DNA from: Flavobacteriaceae bacterium
GTDB lineage: Bacteria; Bacteroidota; Bacteroidia; Flavobacteriales; Flavobacteriaceae
Assembly (NCBI GenBank): GCA_017852075.1
Contig: JAFMLQ010000012.1
Location: forward strand, 1 to 50,333
Direction: 5' to 3'
Length of the DNA: 50,333 nt
In this document: positions 36,973 to 46,286 of the stretch, piece after piece
Layout of the letters: every line of letters begins with the position of its first letter
How positions within the stretch are numbered: position 1 is the stretch's first letter
Notes under the pieces: generated by a model
Told to the model about the DNA's origin: nothing
Databases searched by the model: none
What the model saw: the letters and a program-made list of their open reading frames with translations, nothing else
Translations under genes and position numbers: made by a program

Positions 36973-37953
36973 TTATTTATGGTACATGACTTTTTTTACC
37001 GCCTTGATCACATCTTGATAATTAGGCAACCATTCCGCCAAAAGTACTGGAGAATAAGGAGCTGGAGTATCTGCGGTATTAATTTTTTCTATAGGTGCAT
37101 CAAGGTAATCAAAAACCTGGCTTTGAACTTGGTAGGTGATTTCTGTTGAAATATTTCCAAAAGGCCAAGATTCCTCAAGAATAACCAGACGATTAGTTTT
37201 TTTCACTGACTCAAAAATAGCCTGATAATCCATCGGGCGTATGGTTCGTAAATCAATCACTTCGACTTCGATTCCTTCTTTTGCCAATTCTTCTGCGGCT
37301 TTCATTGCTTCTTTAAGGATTTTTCCAAAAGAAACCAAAGTGATGTCTTTTCCAGCACGTTTAATGTCTGCCACACCTATTGGGAGCGTGTACTCTCCTT
37401 CGGGAACTTCGCCTTTATCCCCATACATTTGTTCAGATTCCATAAAGATGACTGGGTCATCATCTCGAATAGCGGATTTTAGTAGTCCTTTGGCATCATA
37501 AGGATTGGAGGGAACAATGACTTTAAGTCCAGGACAGTTGGCATACCAACTTTCGAAAGCTTGTGAGTGGGTGGCTGCGAGCTGGCCAGCAGAAGCAGTG
37601 GGACCTCTAAAGACGATAGGACAAGGAAACTGTCCTCCCGACATTTGTCGGATTTTTGCTGCGTTGTTGATAATTTGATCGATGCCTACCAAGGCAAAAT
37701 TAAAGGTCATATACTCAATGATGGGGCGATTTCCCGTCATCGTAGATCCTACACCAATTCCTGAAAATCCAGCCTCAGATATTGGGGTATCGATCACGCG
37801 TTTTTCTCCAAATTCATCTAGCATTCCTTTGGAAGCTTTGTAAGCGCCATTGTATTCGGCAACCTCCTCTCCCATCAGATATATGCTTTGGTCTCTTCTC
37901 ATTTCTTCGCTCATGGCCTCAGCGATGGCTTCTCTAAATTGAATGGTTTTCAT
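36973..37953 (-). CDS. pdhB: pyruvate dehydrogenase E1 component, beta subunit
   Basis: Beta chain of the thiamin-diphosphate-dependent E1 of a two-chain (alpha2beta2) 2-oxoacid dehydrogenase. The 326-residue protein has REAIAEAMSEEMRRDQSIYLMGEEVAEYNGAYK, DTPISEAGFSGIGVGSTMTG, RGPTASAGQLAATHSQAFESWYANCPGLKVIVPSNPYDAKGL, FMESEQMYG and EVIDLRTIRPMD. The specificity for pyruvate over branched-chain acids is inferred from the closest pattern. The alpha subunit and the E2 gene are not in this window. Confidence 0.93.
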   Translation of the reverse strand: MKTIQFREAIAEAMSEEMRRDQSIYLMGEEVAEYNGAYKASKGMLDEFGEKRVIDTPISEAGFSGIGVGSTMTGNRPIIEYMTFNFALVGIDQIINNAAKIRQMSGGQFPCPIVFRGPTASAGQLAATHSQAFESWYANCPGLKVIVPSNPYDAKGLLKSAIRDDDPVIFMESEQMYGDKGEVPEGEYTLPIGVADIKRAGKDITLVSFGKILKEAMKAAEELAKEGIEVEVIDLRTIRPMDYQAIFESVKKTNRLVILEESWPFGNISTEITYQVQSQVFDYLDAPIEKINTADTPAPYSPVLLAEWLPNYQDVIKAVKKVMYHK

Positions 37954-37962
37954 CGTTTAAAT

Positions 37963-37982
37963 TACATTTGAGTGCAAATTTA
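37963..37982. promoter_or_regulatory. divergent -7 elements between pdhB and the bifunctional nuclease gene
   Basis: TACATTTG on the plus strand (37963-37970) and TAAATTTG on the minus strand (37982-37975) are exact -7 matches only 4 nt apart. Neither has a clear -33 element at the standard spacing. Confidence 0.4.
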
Positions 37983-38060
37983 ATCATTAATTATCTATTT
38001 ATTCCACTCAATAAAAAAGGAAAAAATACGTTCCAATGAAACAAAACATATTTAAATAAG

Positions 38061-38675
38061 ATGAAGTTAATTCAAATGTCGGTAAGAGGAATTTCCTATA
38101 GTGAAACTCAAACAGGGGCTTATGCACTGATTTTAAGTGAAGAAAAAGGAGATCGTAAGCTACCTATCATTATTGGAGGCTTTGAGGCCCAATCCATTGC
38201 AATTGCATTAGAACAAGAGGTAAAACCCTCTCGTCCTTTGACCCACGACCTGTTTAAAAGTTTTGGCGAACGATTTGAAATCTATGTAAAACAAGTCATC
38301 ATTCACAAATTGGTTGATGGAGTGTTTTATGCCAGTTTGATTTGCGAACGTGACAAAATAGAAGAGATCATTGACTCTCGAACTTCAGATGCCATTGCAC
38401 TTGCCCTACGCTACAATGCACCCATCTATACGTATGACTCCATCCTTAAAAAAGCGGGGTTTACGGCAGCCGTTTCTGGAGAATCAAAAAAATTGTCTGA
38501 AGACAACTGGATTCAAAACTTTGTAAAAGAACAAAGTAATCAAAATGAAGAAATTGGAGACCTTAAAAAATTGTCTGTGGCCAAACTAAAAAGCTTGCTG
38601 ACCAAACTTGTCAATCAAGAAAATTACGAAAATGCAGCAAAGGTTAGAGACGAATTATCCAAACGAAAAAGCTGA
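38061..38675 (+). CDS. bifunctional nuclease (BFN/DUF151) family protein with UVR motif
   Basis: A 204-residue protein with the DUF151 domain at about residues 5-125 (ALILSEEKGDRKLPIIIGGFEAQSIAIALEQ, RPLTHDLFKSF, DSRTSDAIALALRYNAPIYTYDSIL). A C-terminal UVR motif follows at about 168-203 (LKSLLTKLVNQENYENAAKVRDELSK), the helix hairpin also seen in UvrB/UvrC. Family members from plants and Thermotoga are reported to have nuclease activity; in bacteria the role is not settled. Confidence 0.9.
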   Translation: MKLIQMSVRGISYSETQTGAYALILSEEKGDRKLPIIIGGFEAQSIAIALEQEVKPSRPLTHDLFKSFGERFEIYVKQVIIHKLVDGVFYASLICERDKIEEIIDSRTSDAIALALRYNAPIYTYDSILKKAGFTAAVSGESKKLSEDNWIQNFVKEQSNQNEEIGDLKKLSVAKLKSLLTKLVNQENYENAAKVRDELSKRKS

Positions 38676-38765
38676 TTTTTTTTATTGTTAATTTTTTTTG
38701 ATAACCTTCTTGAATTTCGATTCTTATATAGAAGAAATGCACCTATTTTTGAATAAAGTCATTTC

Positions 38766-39590
38766 ATGAAGCAATATTTAGATCTGCTCAAACACGTTCA
38801 AAGTAAAGGGATAGAAAAATCGGATCGTACTGGTACGGGTACCAAAAGTATTTTTGGGTATCAAATGCGCTTTGATCTCGCAGAAGGCTTTCCTCTTGTG
38901 ACCACAAAAAAAATTCACGTAAAATCTGTTATCCATGAACTACTTTGGTTCCTAAAAGGAGATACAAACATCGGTTATTTGCAAGAAAACGGGGTGCGTA
39001 TTTGGAATGAATGGGCAGATGAAAATGGCAACTTAGGTCCCGTGTACGGTCACCAATGGAGGAATTGGAATAGTGAAGGATTGGATCAGATTCAACATGT
39101 CGTAGAAACTCTAAAAACCAATCCCGACTCTAGAAGAATGCTCGTTTCGGCTTGGAATCCAAGTGTTCTACCAGATACCAAAGTTTCCTTTGCTGAAAAT
39201 GTCGCTAACCAAAAAGCGGCACTCCCCCCTTGTCATGCTTTTTTTCAATTTTATGTTGCAAACAACAAACTTTCCTGTCAATTGTATCAACGAAGTGCAG
39301 ATGTTTTTCTAGGTGTTCCTTTTAATATAGCTTCCTACGCCCTACTAACTCTAATGATGGCCCAAGTTTGTGGCTATGAAGCTGGAGACTTTGTACATAC
39401 CTTTGGAGATGTACATATCTACTCCAATCACGAGGACCAAGTAAAAGAACAATTGTCTCGAACTCCCAAACCGCTTCCTACAATGAAATTAAATCCTAAG
39501 GTGACTTCTCTTTTTGATTTCTCTTATGAAGATTTTGAATTACTCAACTACGATCCACACCCACTCATCCGAGGTGCCGTAGCAATTTAA
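38766..39590 (+). CDS. thyA: thymidylate synthase
   Basis: It converts dUMP to dTMP using methylene-THF and gives dihydrofolate. The 274-residue length is normal for ThyA. Motifs are [56 protein letters not shown], the catalytic Cys in [35 protein letters not shown] and [16 protein letters not shown] -7-like TATTTTTG lies at 38744-38751. Its stop codon shares bases with that of the convergent class V aminotransferase gene; folA, its partner enzyme, is 1.1 kb away. Confidence 0.97.
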   Translation: MKQYLDLLKHVQSKGIEKSDRTGTGTKSIFGYQMRFDLAEGFPLVTTKKIHVKSVIHELLWFLKGDTNIGYLQENGVRIWNEWADENGNLGPVYGHQWRNWNSEGLDQIQHVVETLKTNPDSRRMLVSAWNPSVLPDTKVSFAENVANQKAALPPCHAFFQFYVANNKLSCQLYQRSADVFLGVPFNIASYALLTLMMAQVCGYEAGDFVHTFGDVHIYSNHEDQVKEQLSRTPKPLPTMKLNPKVTSLFDFSYEDFELLNYDPHPLIRGAVAI

Positions 39591-40621
39591 GAGAATTGTT
39601 CCAAAACTTCCATCAAATGATCGAGATCCATTTCTGTATTGTAGTAATGGAATGAAACGCGAACACCTTTACCACGTTGGGCACAATTAATATTGTTTTG
39701 GATCAAATGTTCATACAAACCCACTGCTCCCTCCAAAACAAAAATACTACTGTGTTGCTTTCGTTTTAACACCCATGGACCAATCCATTTACCTTCACCA
39801 AGTTTATGTTTTGCTTGTTCCGCTAATGCTTCTTTTTTTTGCATTAATTGCTCAAATCCTTGCTCTTCGAGAGACTGAATTGCAAAATGAAGACTCGCCA
39901 AAGCCAAAATACTAAAATGTCCTATGAAAATCCTTTCGAATATGACTTGGGGCTTTAATTGAAAATGATTCAAAAAAGTCTCTGAAACCATCATCACACC
40001 ATTTCCAAAACCTGCCAACAGCCATTTGTATCCAGAACCCACAACCACATCAAAAGGACTACGATCAAAATGAAACGAATGAGCTCCCAAAAATTGGGTT
40101 CCATCTCCTATAATAATCAAATTGGGGTGCTTTCGTTTGAGTTGTATTAAAAAATCAATGTCAATTAAAAGTCCCGTATTGTATTGGACTATACTCAACG
40201 CCAGGATGTCAATGTCGTTTTTGGCCAATCTTTTTTCGATAGCAATTTCAATTTCTGATTCCATTGAAATCTTATGAATCACAAAATCTCTTTCTTCAAA
40301 TGCAGCAGCAAGGGAAGGATATTCCTCTTCCATCAAAAGTACCTTTTGGTTTTTGGGTATAAAAGAAAGCGCCTGCCTAATACCAATAGAGAAATTGGGA
40401 ACAGCAAAAATTCTTTCAGACTTTAAACCAAAAAAACGCGCCATAGAGTGGTGTGTCTTTTCCAATAATGCATGGGAGTTAATTTTGTAATAGACTCCGT
40501 TTTCAACATAGAGTTGTTCGTGTTCGCTTCTAAATTTGGCTAAAGAAGTAGAAAGAGGGCCTACGTAGGCCGTGTTTAGGTAAGTACCTTTTGTTAATAA
40601 TGGAAAAAAATGAGGGTCCAT
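39587..40621 (-). CDS. aminotransferase class V-fold PLP protein
   Basis: The 344 residues from ATG 40621 ([24 protein letters not shown]) form a NifS/Csd-like fold-type I protein. The longer frame to 40693 would overlap folA and is less likely. Recognisable are NTAYVGPL, the segment [39 protein letters not shown] (cofactor-binding Asp) and [14 protein letters not shown] with the PLP Lys in YKW. The catalytic Cys loop of true cysteine desulfurases is not evident. The function is unknown; a role in amino acid or sulfur metabolism is possible. Confidence 0.82.
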   Translation of the reverse strand: MDPHFFPLLTKGTYLNTAYVGPLSTSLAKFRSEHEQLYVENGVYYKINSHALLEKTHHSMARFFGLKSERIFAVPNFSIGIRQALSFIPKNQKVLLMEEEYPSLAAAFEERDFVIHKISMESEIEIAIEKRLAKNDIDILALSIVQYNTGLLIDIDFLIQLKRKHPNLIIIGDGTQFLGAHSFHFDRSPFDVVVGSGYKWLLAGFGNGVMMVSETFLNHFQLKPQVIFERIFIGHFSILALASLHFAIQSLEEQGFEQLMQKKEALAEQAKHKLGEGKWIGPWVLKRKQHSSIFVLEGAVGLYEHLIQNNINCAQRGKGVRVSFHYYNTEMDLDHLMEVLEQFS

Positions 40622-40671
40622 AGGTGAAAAAGAAAAGTGTATTTTTGGCGTAAATTTAATCTTTTCAATAG

Positions 40672-41178
40672 ATGAGCGACTCAAATTCATCAAAAGAAAT
40701 TACCCTTATTGCCGCAGCATCGGAAAACAATGTTTTAGGGAAAGACAATCAACTCATTTGGCACATATCCGAAGATTTAAAACGTTTTAAGCGTCTTACT
40801 CAAGGTCACGCGATCATTATGGGAAGAAAAACTTTTGAATCCATGCCAAAGGCACTACCCAACCGCACCAATATTATTTTAACGCGAAATCGGGATTACA
40901 AAGCAAAAGATGCACTTGTTGCTCATACACCAGATGCCGCTTTGAAGCTTGCAGGCACTGATCCCTTACCCTTTATTATTGGAGGGGGTGAAATTTACTC
41001 CTTATTCCTCCCTATGGCAGACGCCATAGAGTTGACTCGTGTACACCATCACTTTGAAGGAGATGCTTTTTTTCCTGAAATTGATTCCTCACAATGGATC
41101 CTATCCCATCAGGAAAGAAACGAAGCTAGCGAAGGGCAGCCTTATGACTTTTCGTATTTAACCTACAAAAAACACTAA
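40672..41178 (+). CDS. folA: dihydrofolate reductase
   Basis: It reduces dihydrofolate with NADPH, renewing the folate used by ThyA. The 168-residue protein has ITLIAAASENNVLGKDNQLIWHISEDLKRFKRLTQGHAIIMGRKTFESMP (active-site Glu in SEDLK), LPNRTNIILTRN and the closing FIIGGGEIYSLFLPMADAIELT. A -7-like TATTTTTG lies at 40640-40647. The gene runs into fabD with 3 nt between them. Confidence 0.97.
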   Translation: MSDSNSSKEITLIAAASENNVLGKDNQLIWHISEDLKRFKRLTQGHAIIMGRKTFESMPKALPNRTNIILTRNRDYKAKDALVAHTPDAALKLAGTDPLPFIIGGGEIYSLFLPMADAIELTRVHHHFEGDAFFPEIDSSQWILSHQERNEASEGQPYDFSYLTYKKH

Positions 41179-41181
41179 CAG

Positions 41182-42060
41182 ATGAAAGCATATGTATTTC
41201 CGGGCCAAGGTGCTCAGTTTCCAGGAATGGGAAAAGACCTTTATGAAAATTCCGATTTGGCTAAAAAAAGGTTTGAACAAGCCAATGAAATCCTTGGATT
41301 TTCGATTACCGATATCATGTTTGGAGAAGATCCAGAGGCTTTAAAAGAAACTCGAGTCACTCAACCTGCGATATTTTTACACGCTACCTTATTGAGTGAA
41401 GTTATGGGTGATCGATTTCAACCCGAAATGGTTGCCGGACATTCTCTGGGAGAATTTTCAGCTTTAGTCGCTGCTGGGGTATTCCCTTTTGAAAATGGAT
41501 TGCGCCTAGTACAAGAAAGAGCCTTGGCAATGCAAGCAGCTTGTGATGAAGTACCTGGAACCATGGCTGCCATTTTAGGATTGGATGACCAAGTGGTAGA
41601 GTCAGTTTGCGAAGCAATCTCTGGTGTAGTCATTGCGGCAAACTACAACTGTCCTGGACAATTAGTGATTTCTGGAGCTATCGATGCAATTGATGAAGCC
41701 TGTGCTGCACTGACCGAAGCAGGAGCACGAAGAGCTTTGGTACTTCCTGTAGGGGGTGCTTTTCACTCTCCACTAATGGCTCCAGCAAAAGCGCGGTTGG
41801 CAAAAGCCATTGAAAACACTCCATTTTCAACACCTACTTGTCCCGTATATCAAAATGTATGTGCCACGGGTATTAAAAATCCAGAAACCCTTAAGACTAA
41901 CTTGATAGAACAACTTACCGCACCTGTTCGATGGACACAAACCGTACAACAGATGATCGCAGATGGTGCGACACACTTTACAGAGGTTGGGCCAGGAAAA
42001 GTACTGCAAGGTTTGGTCAAAAAAATAGATCGCAGTATGGAAACCGAATCTGGTAGTTAA
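41182..42060 (+). CDS. fabD: malonyl-CoA:ACP transacylase
   Basis: It loads malonyl groups on acyl carrier protein for fatty acid synthesis. The 292-residue protein shows the opening FPGQGAQFPGMGKDLY, the nucleophile Ser88 in VAGHSLGEFSALVAAG, VQERALAMQ, CPGQLVISG, the catalytic His in GGAFHSPLM and the end segment FTEVGPGKVLQGLVKKI. It follows folA at once and probably shares its transcript. No other fab gene is adjacent. Confidence 0.96.
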   Translation: MKAYVFPGQGAQFPGMGKDLYENSDLAKKRFEQANEILGFSITDIMFGEDPEALKETRVTQPAIFLHATLLSEVMGDRFQPEMVAGHSLGEFSALVAAGVFPFENGLRLVQERALAMQAACDEVPGTMAAILGLDDQVVESVCEAISGVVIAANYNCPGQLVISGAIDAIDEACAALTEAGARRALVLPVGGAFHSPLMAPAKARLAKAIENTPFSTPTCPVYQNVCATGIKNPETLKTNLIEQLTAPVRWTQTVQQMIADGATHFTEVGPGKVLQGLVKKIDRSMETESGS

Positions 42061-42115
42061 ACCTTATTCATCTTTATAGACCACTCCATTTATAATCATA
42101 AAAATAAGTTTGGAT

Positions 42116-43252
42116 TTAGCTTTTGTCCAAAAAATCAAGTAGCTCGTAACAGATGTATTCAATTTGATCTACAGATAGCTCTGAATGCATCGGCAAAGAG
42201 ATAACTTCATTTACCAACTGATTGGTCACCGGAAAAGTAAGGGTGTCTAGCTTTGGATCGACATAGGCTTTTTGTTGATGTAGGGGTACGGGATAATAAA
42301 TCGCATAGGGAATCTTTTTAGCATTTAGTGCTTGTGCTAATCCATCTCGATTTTCTTCCAAAATACGTAGGGTATATTGATGGTACACATGAGAATTACA
42401 ATCTCCTACTCTAAAAGGAGTTACGATTTTGGGATGCCCATTTAGTAACTTAGTGTAACGCAAAGCAGCTTCCTTTCTCCTTTCGTTATAAAAATCCAAG
42501 TAGTGTAATTTTACCTTGAGCACTGCAGCTTGAAGGGCATCCAGTCGAGAATTGACACCCACCACATCATGGTAATATCGTTTGTACATGCCGTGATTGA
42601 CAATCCCACGGATGAAATGGGCGAGATCATCGTCATTGGTAAAAATGGCACCTCCATCACCATAGGCTCCTAAATTTTTTGAGGGAAAAAACGAAGTTGC
42701 GGAAACATGCCCTAAGGTTCCTGTTTTAGCTTTAGATCCATTTGAAAAGGTGTAGTCTGCTCCAATTCCTTGAGCATTGTCTTCAATAACAAAAAGATTA
42801 TGTTTTTTGGCAAGATCCAAAATTTCTTCCATTGCTGCGGCTTGACCAAAAAGGTGAACAGGTATGATGGCCTTCGTTCTCGGAGTAATGGCTTTCTCAA
42901 TTGCCTTGGGGTCTATGTTGAAGGTATGCATATCCACATCTACCAAAACAGGTTTGAGTTTTAAAAGAGAAATTACCTCTACAGTTGCGGCAAAGGTAAA
43001 ATCTGCAGTAATCACTTCGTCCCCAGGTGCCAACTTCAATCCCATCAATGCGATTTGCAAAGCATCCGTCCCATTGGCACAGGGAATGACATGTTTTACA
43101 TTCAAATAGTGTTCCAAATCCTTTTGAAAAGCCTGCACCATAGGCCCATTGATAAAAGCTGAGGTGTCCATTACTTCTTGCATCGCAAGAGCAACTTCAT
43201 CTTTAATGAATTTGTATTGCTTTTTCAAGTCCACCATTTGAATTGGATCCAT
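42116..43252 (-). CDS. DegT/DnrJ/EryC1/StrS family sugar aminotransferase
   Basis: A 378-residue PLP enzyme that usually transaminates nucleotide-linked keto sugars. Motifs are MVDLKKQYKFIKDEV, VKHVIPCANGTDALQIALM, DEVITADFTFAATVEVI, IIPVHLFGQAAAM, FVIEDNAQGIGADY, the PLP Lys in SFFPSKNLGAYGDGGAIFT, NHGMYKRYYHDVVGVNSRLDALQAAVL and VYHQYTLRI. The pattern is close to WbpE/VioA-type enzymes of surface-polysaccharide pathways. It follows the glycosyltransferase and Stealth genes (33-nt gap), which supports such a role; the exact sugar is unknown. Confidence 0.9.
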   Translation of the reverse strand: MDPIQMVDLKKQYKFIKDEVALAMQEVMDTSAFINGPMVQAFQKDLEHYLNVKHVIPCANGTDALQIALMGLKLAPGDEVITADFTFAATVEVISLLKLKPVLVDVDMHTFNIDPKAIEKAITPRTKAIIPVHLFGQAAAMEEILDLAKKHNLFVIEDNAQGIGADYTFSNGSKAKTGTLGHVSATSFFPSKNLGAYGDGGAIFTNDDDLAHFIRGIVNHGMYKRYYHDVVGVNSRLDALQAAVLKVKLHYLDFYNERRKEAALRYTKLLNGHPKIVTPFRVGDCNSHVYHQYTLRILEENRDGLAQALNAKKIPYAIYYPVPLHQQKAYVDPKLDTLTFPVTNQLVNEVISLPMHSELSVDQIEYICYELLDFLDKS

Positions 43253-43285
43253 CAGTTATTTTTTTTACAAAGATAAAGCGCTTAC

Positions 43286-44122
43286 TTATACTAGCGTTTG
43301 AAATCTTTTTGGAATTTTTATTACGCTAGGACCTTTTAAAGGAGCGGGCTTGTTCCAAGCATACCATTTTCGGGTTTTGATGAAATAGTTCCGTGCTTTT
43401 TCAAAAAAGGTATCTCCAGGCTGAGGGCGTTGTTTTTCTAATGCCTTATACAGTTCAAACCGACGGTCAAAATGCCCCTTCCAACCTGATCTGAGGAGTT
43501 CACTTTCTTTTGTTTTTTCTTGAGCTTGATGCCAATCTACCAATCCAAAGTGAAATAAAAACAGATTGGGATCTAGAGTGAAATTTTTCCCTTTAACCCG
43601 ATGAAATCCCGAACCCCATTGTAATGGTTTTAAACTGACTACAGGTTTGGTATAACGATCTGAAACTTGAGCAAATGAACGCTGAGAAAGAAACGGTTTT
43701 TGTACATCGATTGCTTGTTCGTACTGGAGGTGTTGTCCCACATCAAGACCCAAAGCCGATCGAGAAGAGGTTGTAAATTTTTGTTGCAAATACATTTTAA
43801 GACTGAGGTTCGTTTTAGGATCGACCACTAAAAACTCGTCAATATCCATCGCTAAAACTGAATGGTATTTGGGATATAAACTTTGGGCAAAGTTGGAAAT
43901 TTTTTTAGCTCGTATTTTATCACCTTGAGCTCTTGGGTATGGTTTGTGGGGAATTTGAAAACAATTGATTTTTTCTGCTCCTTTGGGTAAGGGCTGATCC
44001 ATCCCATCCACAAAAAGATATAAGTGCTCAAAGCCCAATTGTGCTCCGTAATAGGAAATCCATTTATCGGCAAAAATAGTATCGTTTCGAACCATAGATA
44101 CCGCAGCTATAAGTTTTTCCAT
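43286..44122 (-). CDS. glycosyltransferase family 2/GT92-like protein
   Basis: The 278-residue protein starts LIAAVSMVRNDTIFADKWISYYGAQLGFEHLYLFVDGMD, the pattern of the GT2-type subfamily whose acceptor chemistry is poorly known. It continues with the metal/nucleotide-sugar motif MDIDEFL, GSGFHRVKG and a C-terminal basic region. It lies 5 nt behind the Stealth gene and most likely acts on the same polysaccharide or phosphoglycan. No transmembrane segment is evident, so it is probably cytoplasmic. Confidence 0.78.
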   Translation of the reverse strand: MEKLIAAVSMVRNDTIFADKWISYYGAQLGFEHLYLFVDGMDQPLPKGAEKINCFQIPHKPYPRAQGDKIRAKKISNFAQSLYPKYHSVLAMDIDEFLVVDPKTNLSLKMYLQQKFTTSSRSALGLDVGQHLQYEQAIDVQKPFLSQRSFAQVSDRYTKPVVSLKPLQWGSGFHRVKGKNFTLDPNLFLFHFGLVDWHQAQEKTKESELLRSGWKGHFDRRFELYKALEKQRPQPGDTFFEKARNYFIKTRKWYAWNKPAPLKGPSVIKIPKRFQTLV

Positions 44123-44127
44123 AATTC

Positions 44128-45153
44128 TTAAAGTTGAGTTTCTAATAATTCATTCATTCTTTTAAGAACGTATTCTTGATCTTTTTTTGTAGCTAAATCC
44201 AAACTCTGCACACAAAGAAACAAGATGTTTTTATCCTGTTCACATTCCATGAATTTTCGATTTACATAACCGTCTCCTCGATTGTGGGGCTGCATATATA
44301 CTGCTTGAGATGAGGCAAAGTTTCGATTTCCGATATTGTATTCCAAATGATTGGCTAGGGCCACTGTATTGAACTGTTCATAATTTCGAAAACGATGTTT
44401 GATATTCTCTTTTAAAATATATGGATAGGCCTCTAAAAAAGCCTTTAGCGTTTGCCTGTTTAAGGCCAATGGTGTGTGCCCCGATCTAAAATATCGATAT
44501 TTAAAACCCAGCCTACGGGCTGCATTCCATTGATTGACTTGAAAAGAGGAAACACGTTCCTTTTTTTGTTTTAAAAATAACTTTTGAAAACCTGCTTTTA
44601 TTTCATCCCACAACAATCTTTCGTACGGAGGTAAGACCCATTTACCTCTCAATACAGGTCTTCCGTTTTTAAACCAATCCTCTGGATTCAATGGGCGAGT
44701 AAGGAAAATATCATCGTTGAAATAAACAAATTGATCTGACAAGCCTTTGATACGCCAAAGCATATTGGAAATACAAATACTATTGAAAGTAGGGAGATAC
44801 GATTCAAATCCTTCAAAAATTTCGGTGTGATCTACAATTCTAATATCTGAAATTCTGCTTGGAAAATATTCTTTAATGGTATCATGAATCTTTGGATCTT
44901 GTTGGTCGGTCACGACAAAGATATTTCTGACAAAAGGCGCGAATTTTAAAATGGAAAGCACACAAAAGTGGACTTCATTTAAGGAATGAAATCGAGTAGC
45001 CGAAGCTCCAGGATGTGCTCCATTATCTAAATTAAGATAGCTCATTCGTTTTTTGTGTAGAATGGGGTCTGCTCCATCCACCCAAGCTACAACAATGTCT
45101 ATAGGAACTGTTTTTGAATCCATAGGTGTATCAAAGATAGGCATTTGGCACAT
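44128..45153 (-). CDS. Stealth family protein, sugar-phosphate transferase-like
   Basis: The 341-residue protein has the four Stealth regions: CR1 IDIVVAWVDGADP, CR2 with RFHSLNEVHFCVLSILKFAPFVRNIFVVTDQQ and YFNDDIFLTRPL, CR3 near GHTPLALNRQTLKAFLEAY, and CR4 NRKFMECEQDKN. The family includes bacterial capsule hexose-1-phosphotransferases and the eukaryotic GlcNAc-phosphotransferase. It probably forms phosphodiester links in a surface glycan. Several ATGs exist near the start (45153, 45144, 45123); the first is given. It heads the operon. Confidence 0.88.
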   Translation of the reverse strand: MCQMPIFDTPMDSKTVPIDIVVAWVDGADPILHKKRMSYLNLDNGAHPGASATRFHSLNEVHFCVLSILKFAPFVRNIFVVTDQQDPKIHDTIKEYFPSRISDIRIVDHTEIFEGFESYLPTFNSICISNMLWRIKGLSDQFVYFNDDIFLTRPLNPEDWFKNGRPVLRGKWVLPPYERLLWDEIKAGFQKLFLKQKKERVSSFQVNQWNAARRLGFKYRYFRSGHTPLALNRQTLKAFLEAYPYILKENIKHRFRNYEQFNTVALANHLEYNIGNRNFASSQAVYMQPHNRGDGYVNRKFMECEQDKNILFLCVQSLDLATKKDQEYVLKRMNELLETQL

Positions 45154-45227
45154 CCTAGAAATATTTTACCACATGTAGATTTTTCAATTGAAAAGGTATT
45201 GTATCTTTAAAATCTAATACCTATATC

Positions 45228-46283
45228 ATGCGTAAACTATTATTTTTTATTACTTTATTGACCCTCAACTCCCTTTTGGGTCAAGACAAAACTCCCAATA
45301 TCATCCTTCTGATTGGTGACGGTATGGGACTGACTCAGATCAGTGCAGGAATGTATGCCAATGACAATTCTACAGCATTGGAAGGGTTTGAATATGTAGG
45401 CCTTTCGAAAACTCATGCCATAAAACAATTGATTACTGACTCAGCAGCCAGCGGGACCGCCATGGCCTGTGGTGTGAAAACATTTAATGGAGCTATAGGA
45501 ATCGACGATAAAAACCAGCAACATCGCAGCATTTTAGAATTGTGTAAAGAAAGAGGATATGCTACAGGACTGATTGCAACCTCAAGCATTGTCCATGCCA
45601 CCCCAGCTTCTTTTTATGCTAAAGTACCCTCGAGAAAACAATATGAAGAGATTGCTCTACAGCTTAGTCAACATAATGTAGATTTATTTGTGGGTGGAGG
45701 GGAAAAGTATTTTTCAAAGCGATCAGACGATAGAAATTTAATTCAGGAAATGTCTCAATACAAGTTTGTAAAAAACTTTAGAGAATTTAAAAATGCTACT
45801 GCTGAAAAAATTGGGTTTTTAACCTATAATGAAGAACCTCCAAGGAAAATGGAGGGACGCACTCCTGATTTGGAATCACTGGTAGAAACTAGCTTACAGA
45901 AAATGGAATCCCTTGGAGCTCCTTTTTTCATGATGATAGAGGGATCTCAGATAGATTGGGGTGGACATGCAAATGAAACAAACTATGTGATTACAGAATT
46001 TCAAGAATTCAATCTTACCATACAAAAGGTGTTGGACTATGCAAAAGCGGATGGTAATACACTTGTCATTGTGACTGCAGATCATGAAACAGGTGGATTC
46101 GCAATTACTGGAGGAAATCTAGATCATGCTCAAGTAAAAGGAGATTTCAACACAGAAGGTCATTCTGCCTCAATGGTACCTGTCTTTAGCTATGGTCCCA
46201 ATTCAGAATTGTTTAAAGGAATTTATGAAAATACGGCCATTTTTGACAAAATGTGGTTTACTGTCCAAGGCGCCTCTGAATAA
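45228..46283 (+). CDS. secreted alkaline phosphatase
   Basis: The 351-residue protein begins with a signal peptide (MRKLLFFITLLTLNSLLGQ). The catalytic core has NIILLIGDGMGLTQIS (metal Asp) and the nucleophile Ser in TDSAASGTAMACGVKTFNGAIG, then SSIVHATPASFYAKV, FMMIEGSQIDWGGHAN and TADHETGGFAITG, the last two holding zinc ligands. The enzyme would free phosphate from organic esters in the periplasm or outside the cell. It is smaller than the ~450-residue E. coli PhoA. No PHO-type regulatory site could be recognised. Confidence 0.93.
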   Translation: MRKLLFFITLLTLNSLLGQDKTPNIILLIGDGMGLTQISAGMYANDNSTALEGFEYVGLSKTHAIKQLITDSAASGTAMACGVKTFNGAIGIDDKNQQHRSILELCKERGYATGLIATSSIVHATPASFYAKVPSRKQYEEIALQLSQHNVDLFVGGGEKYFSKRSDDRNLIQEMSQYKFVKNFREFKNATAEKIGFLTYNEEPPRKMEGRTPDLESLVETSLQKMESLGAPFFMMIEGSQIDWGGHANETNYVITEFQEFNLTIQKVLDYAKADGNTLVIVTADHETGGFAITGGNLDHAQVKGDFNTEGHSASMVPVFSYGPNSELFKGIYENTAIFDKMWFTVQGASE

Positions 46284-46286
46284 AAA

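Noticed and set aside
42061-42115. Possible terminator between fabD and the DegT gene.
   Set aside because: The 55-nt AT-rich gap has no convincing stem with a U-tract.
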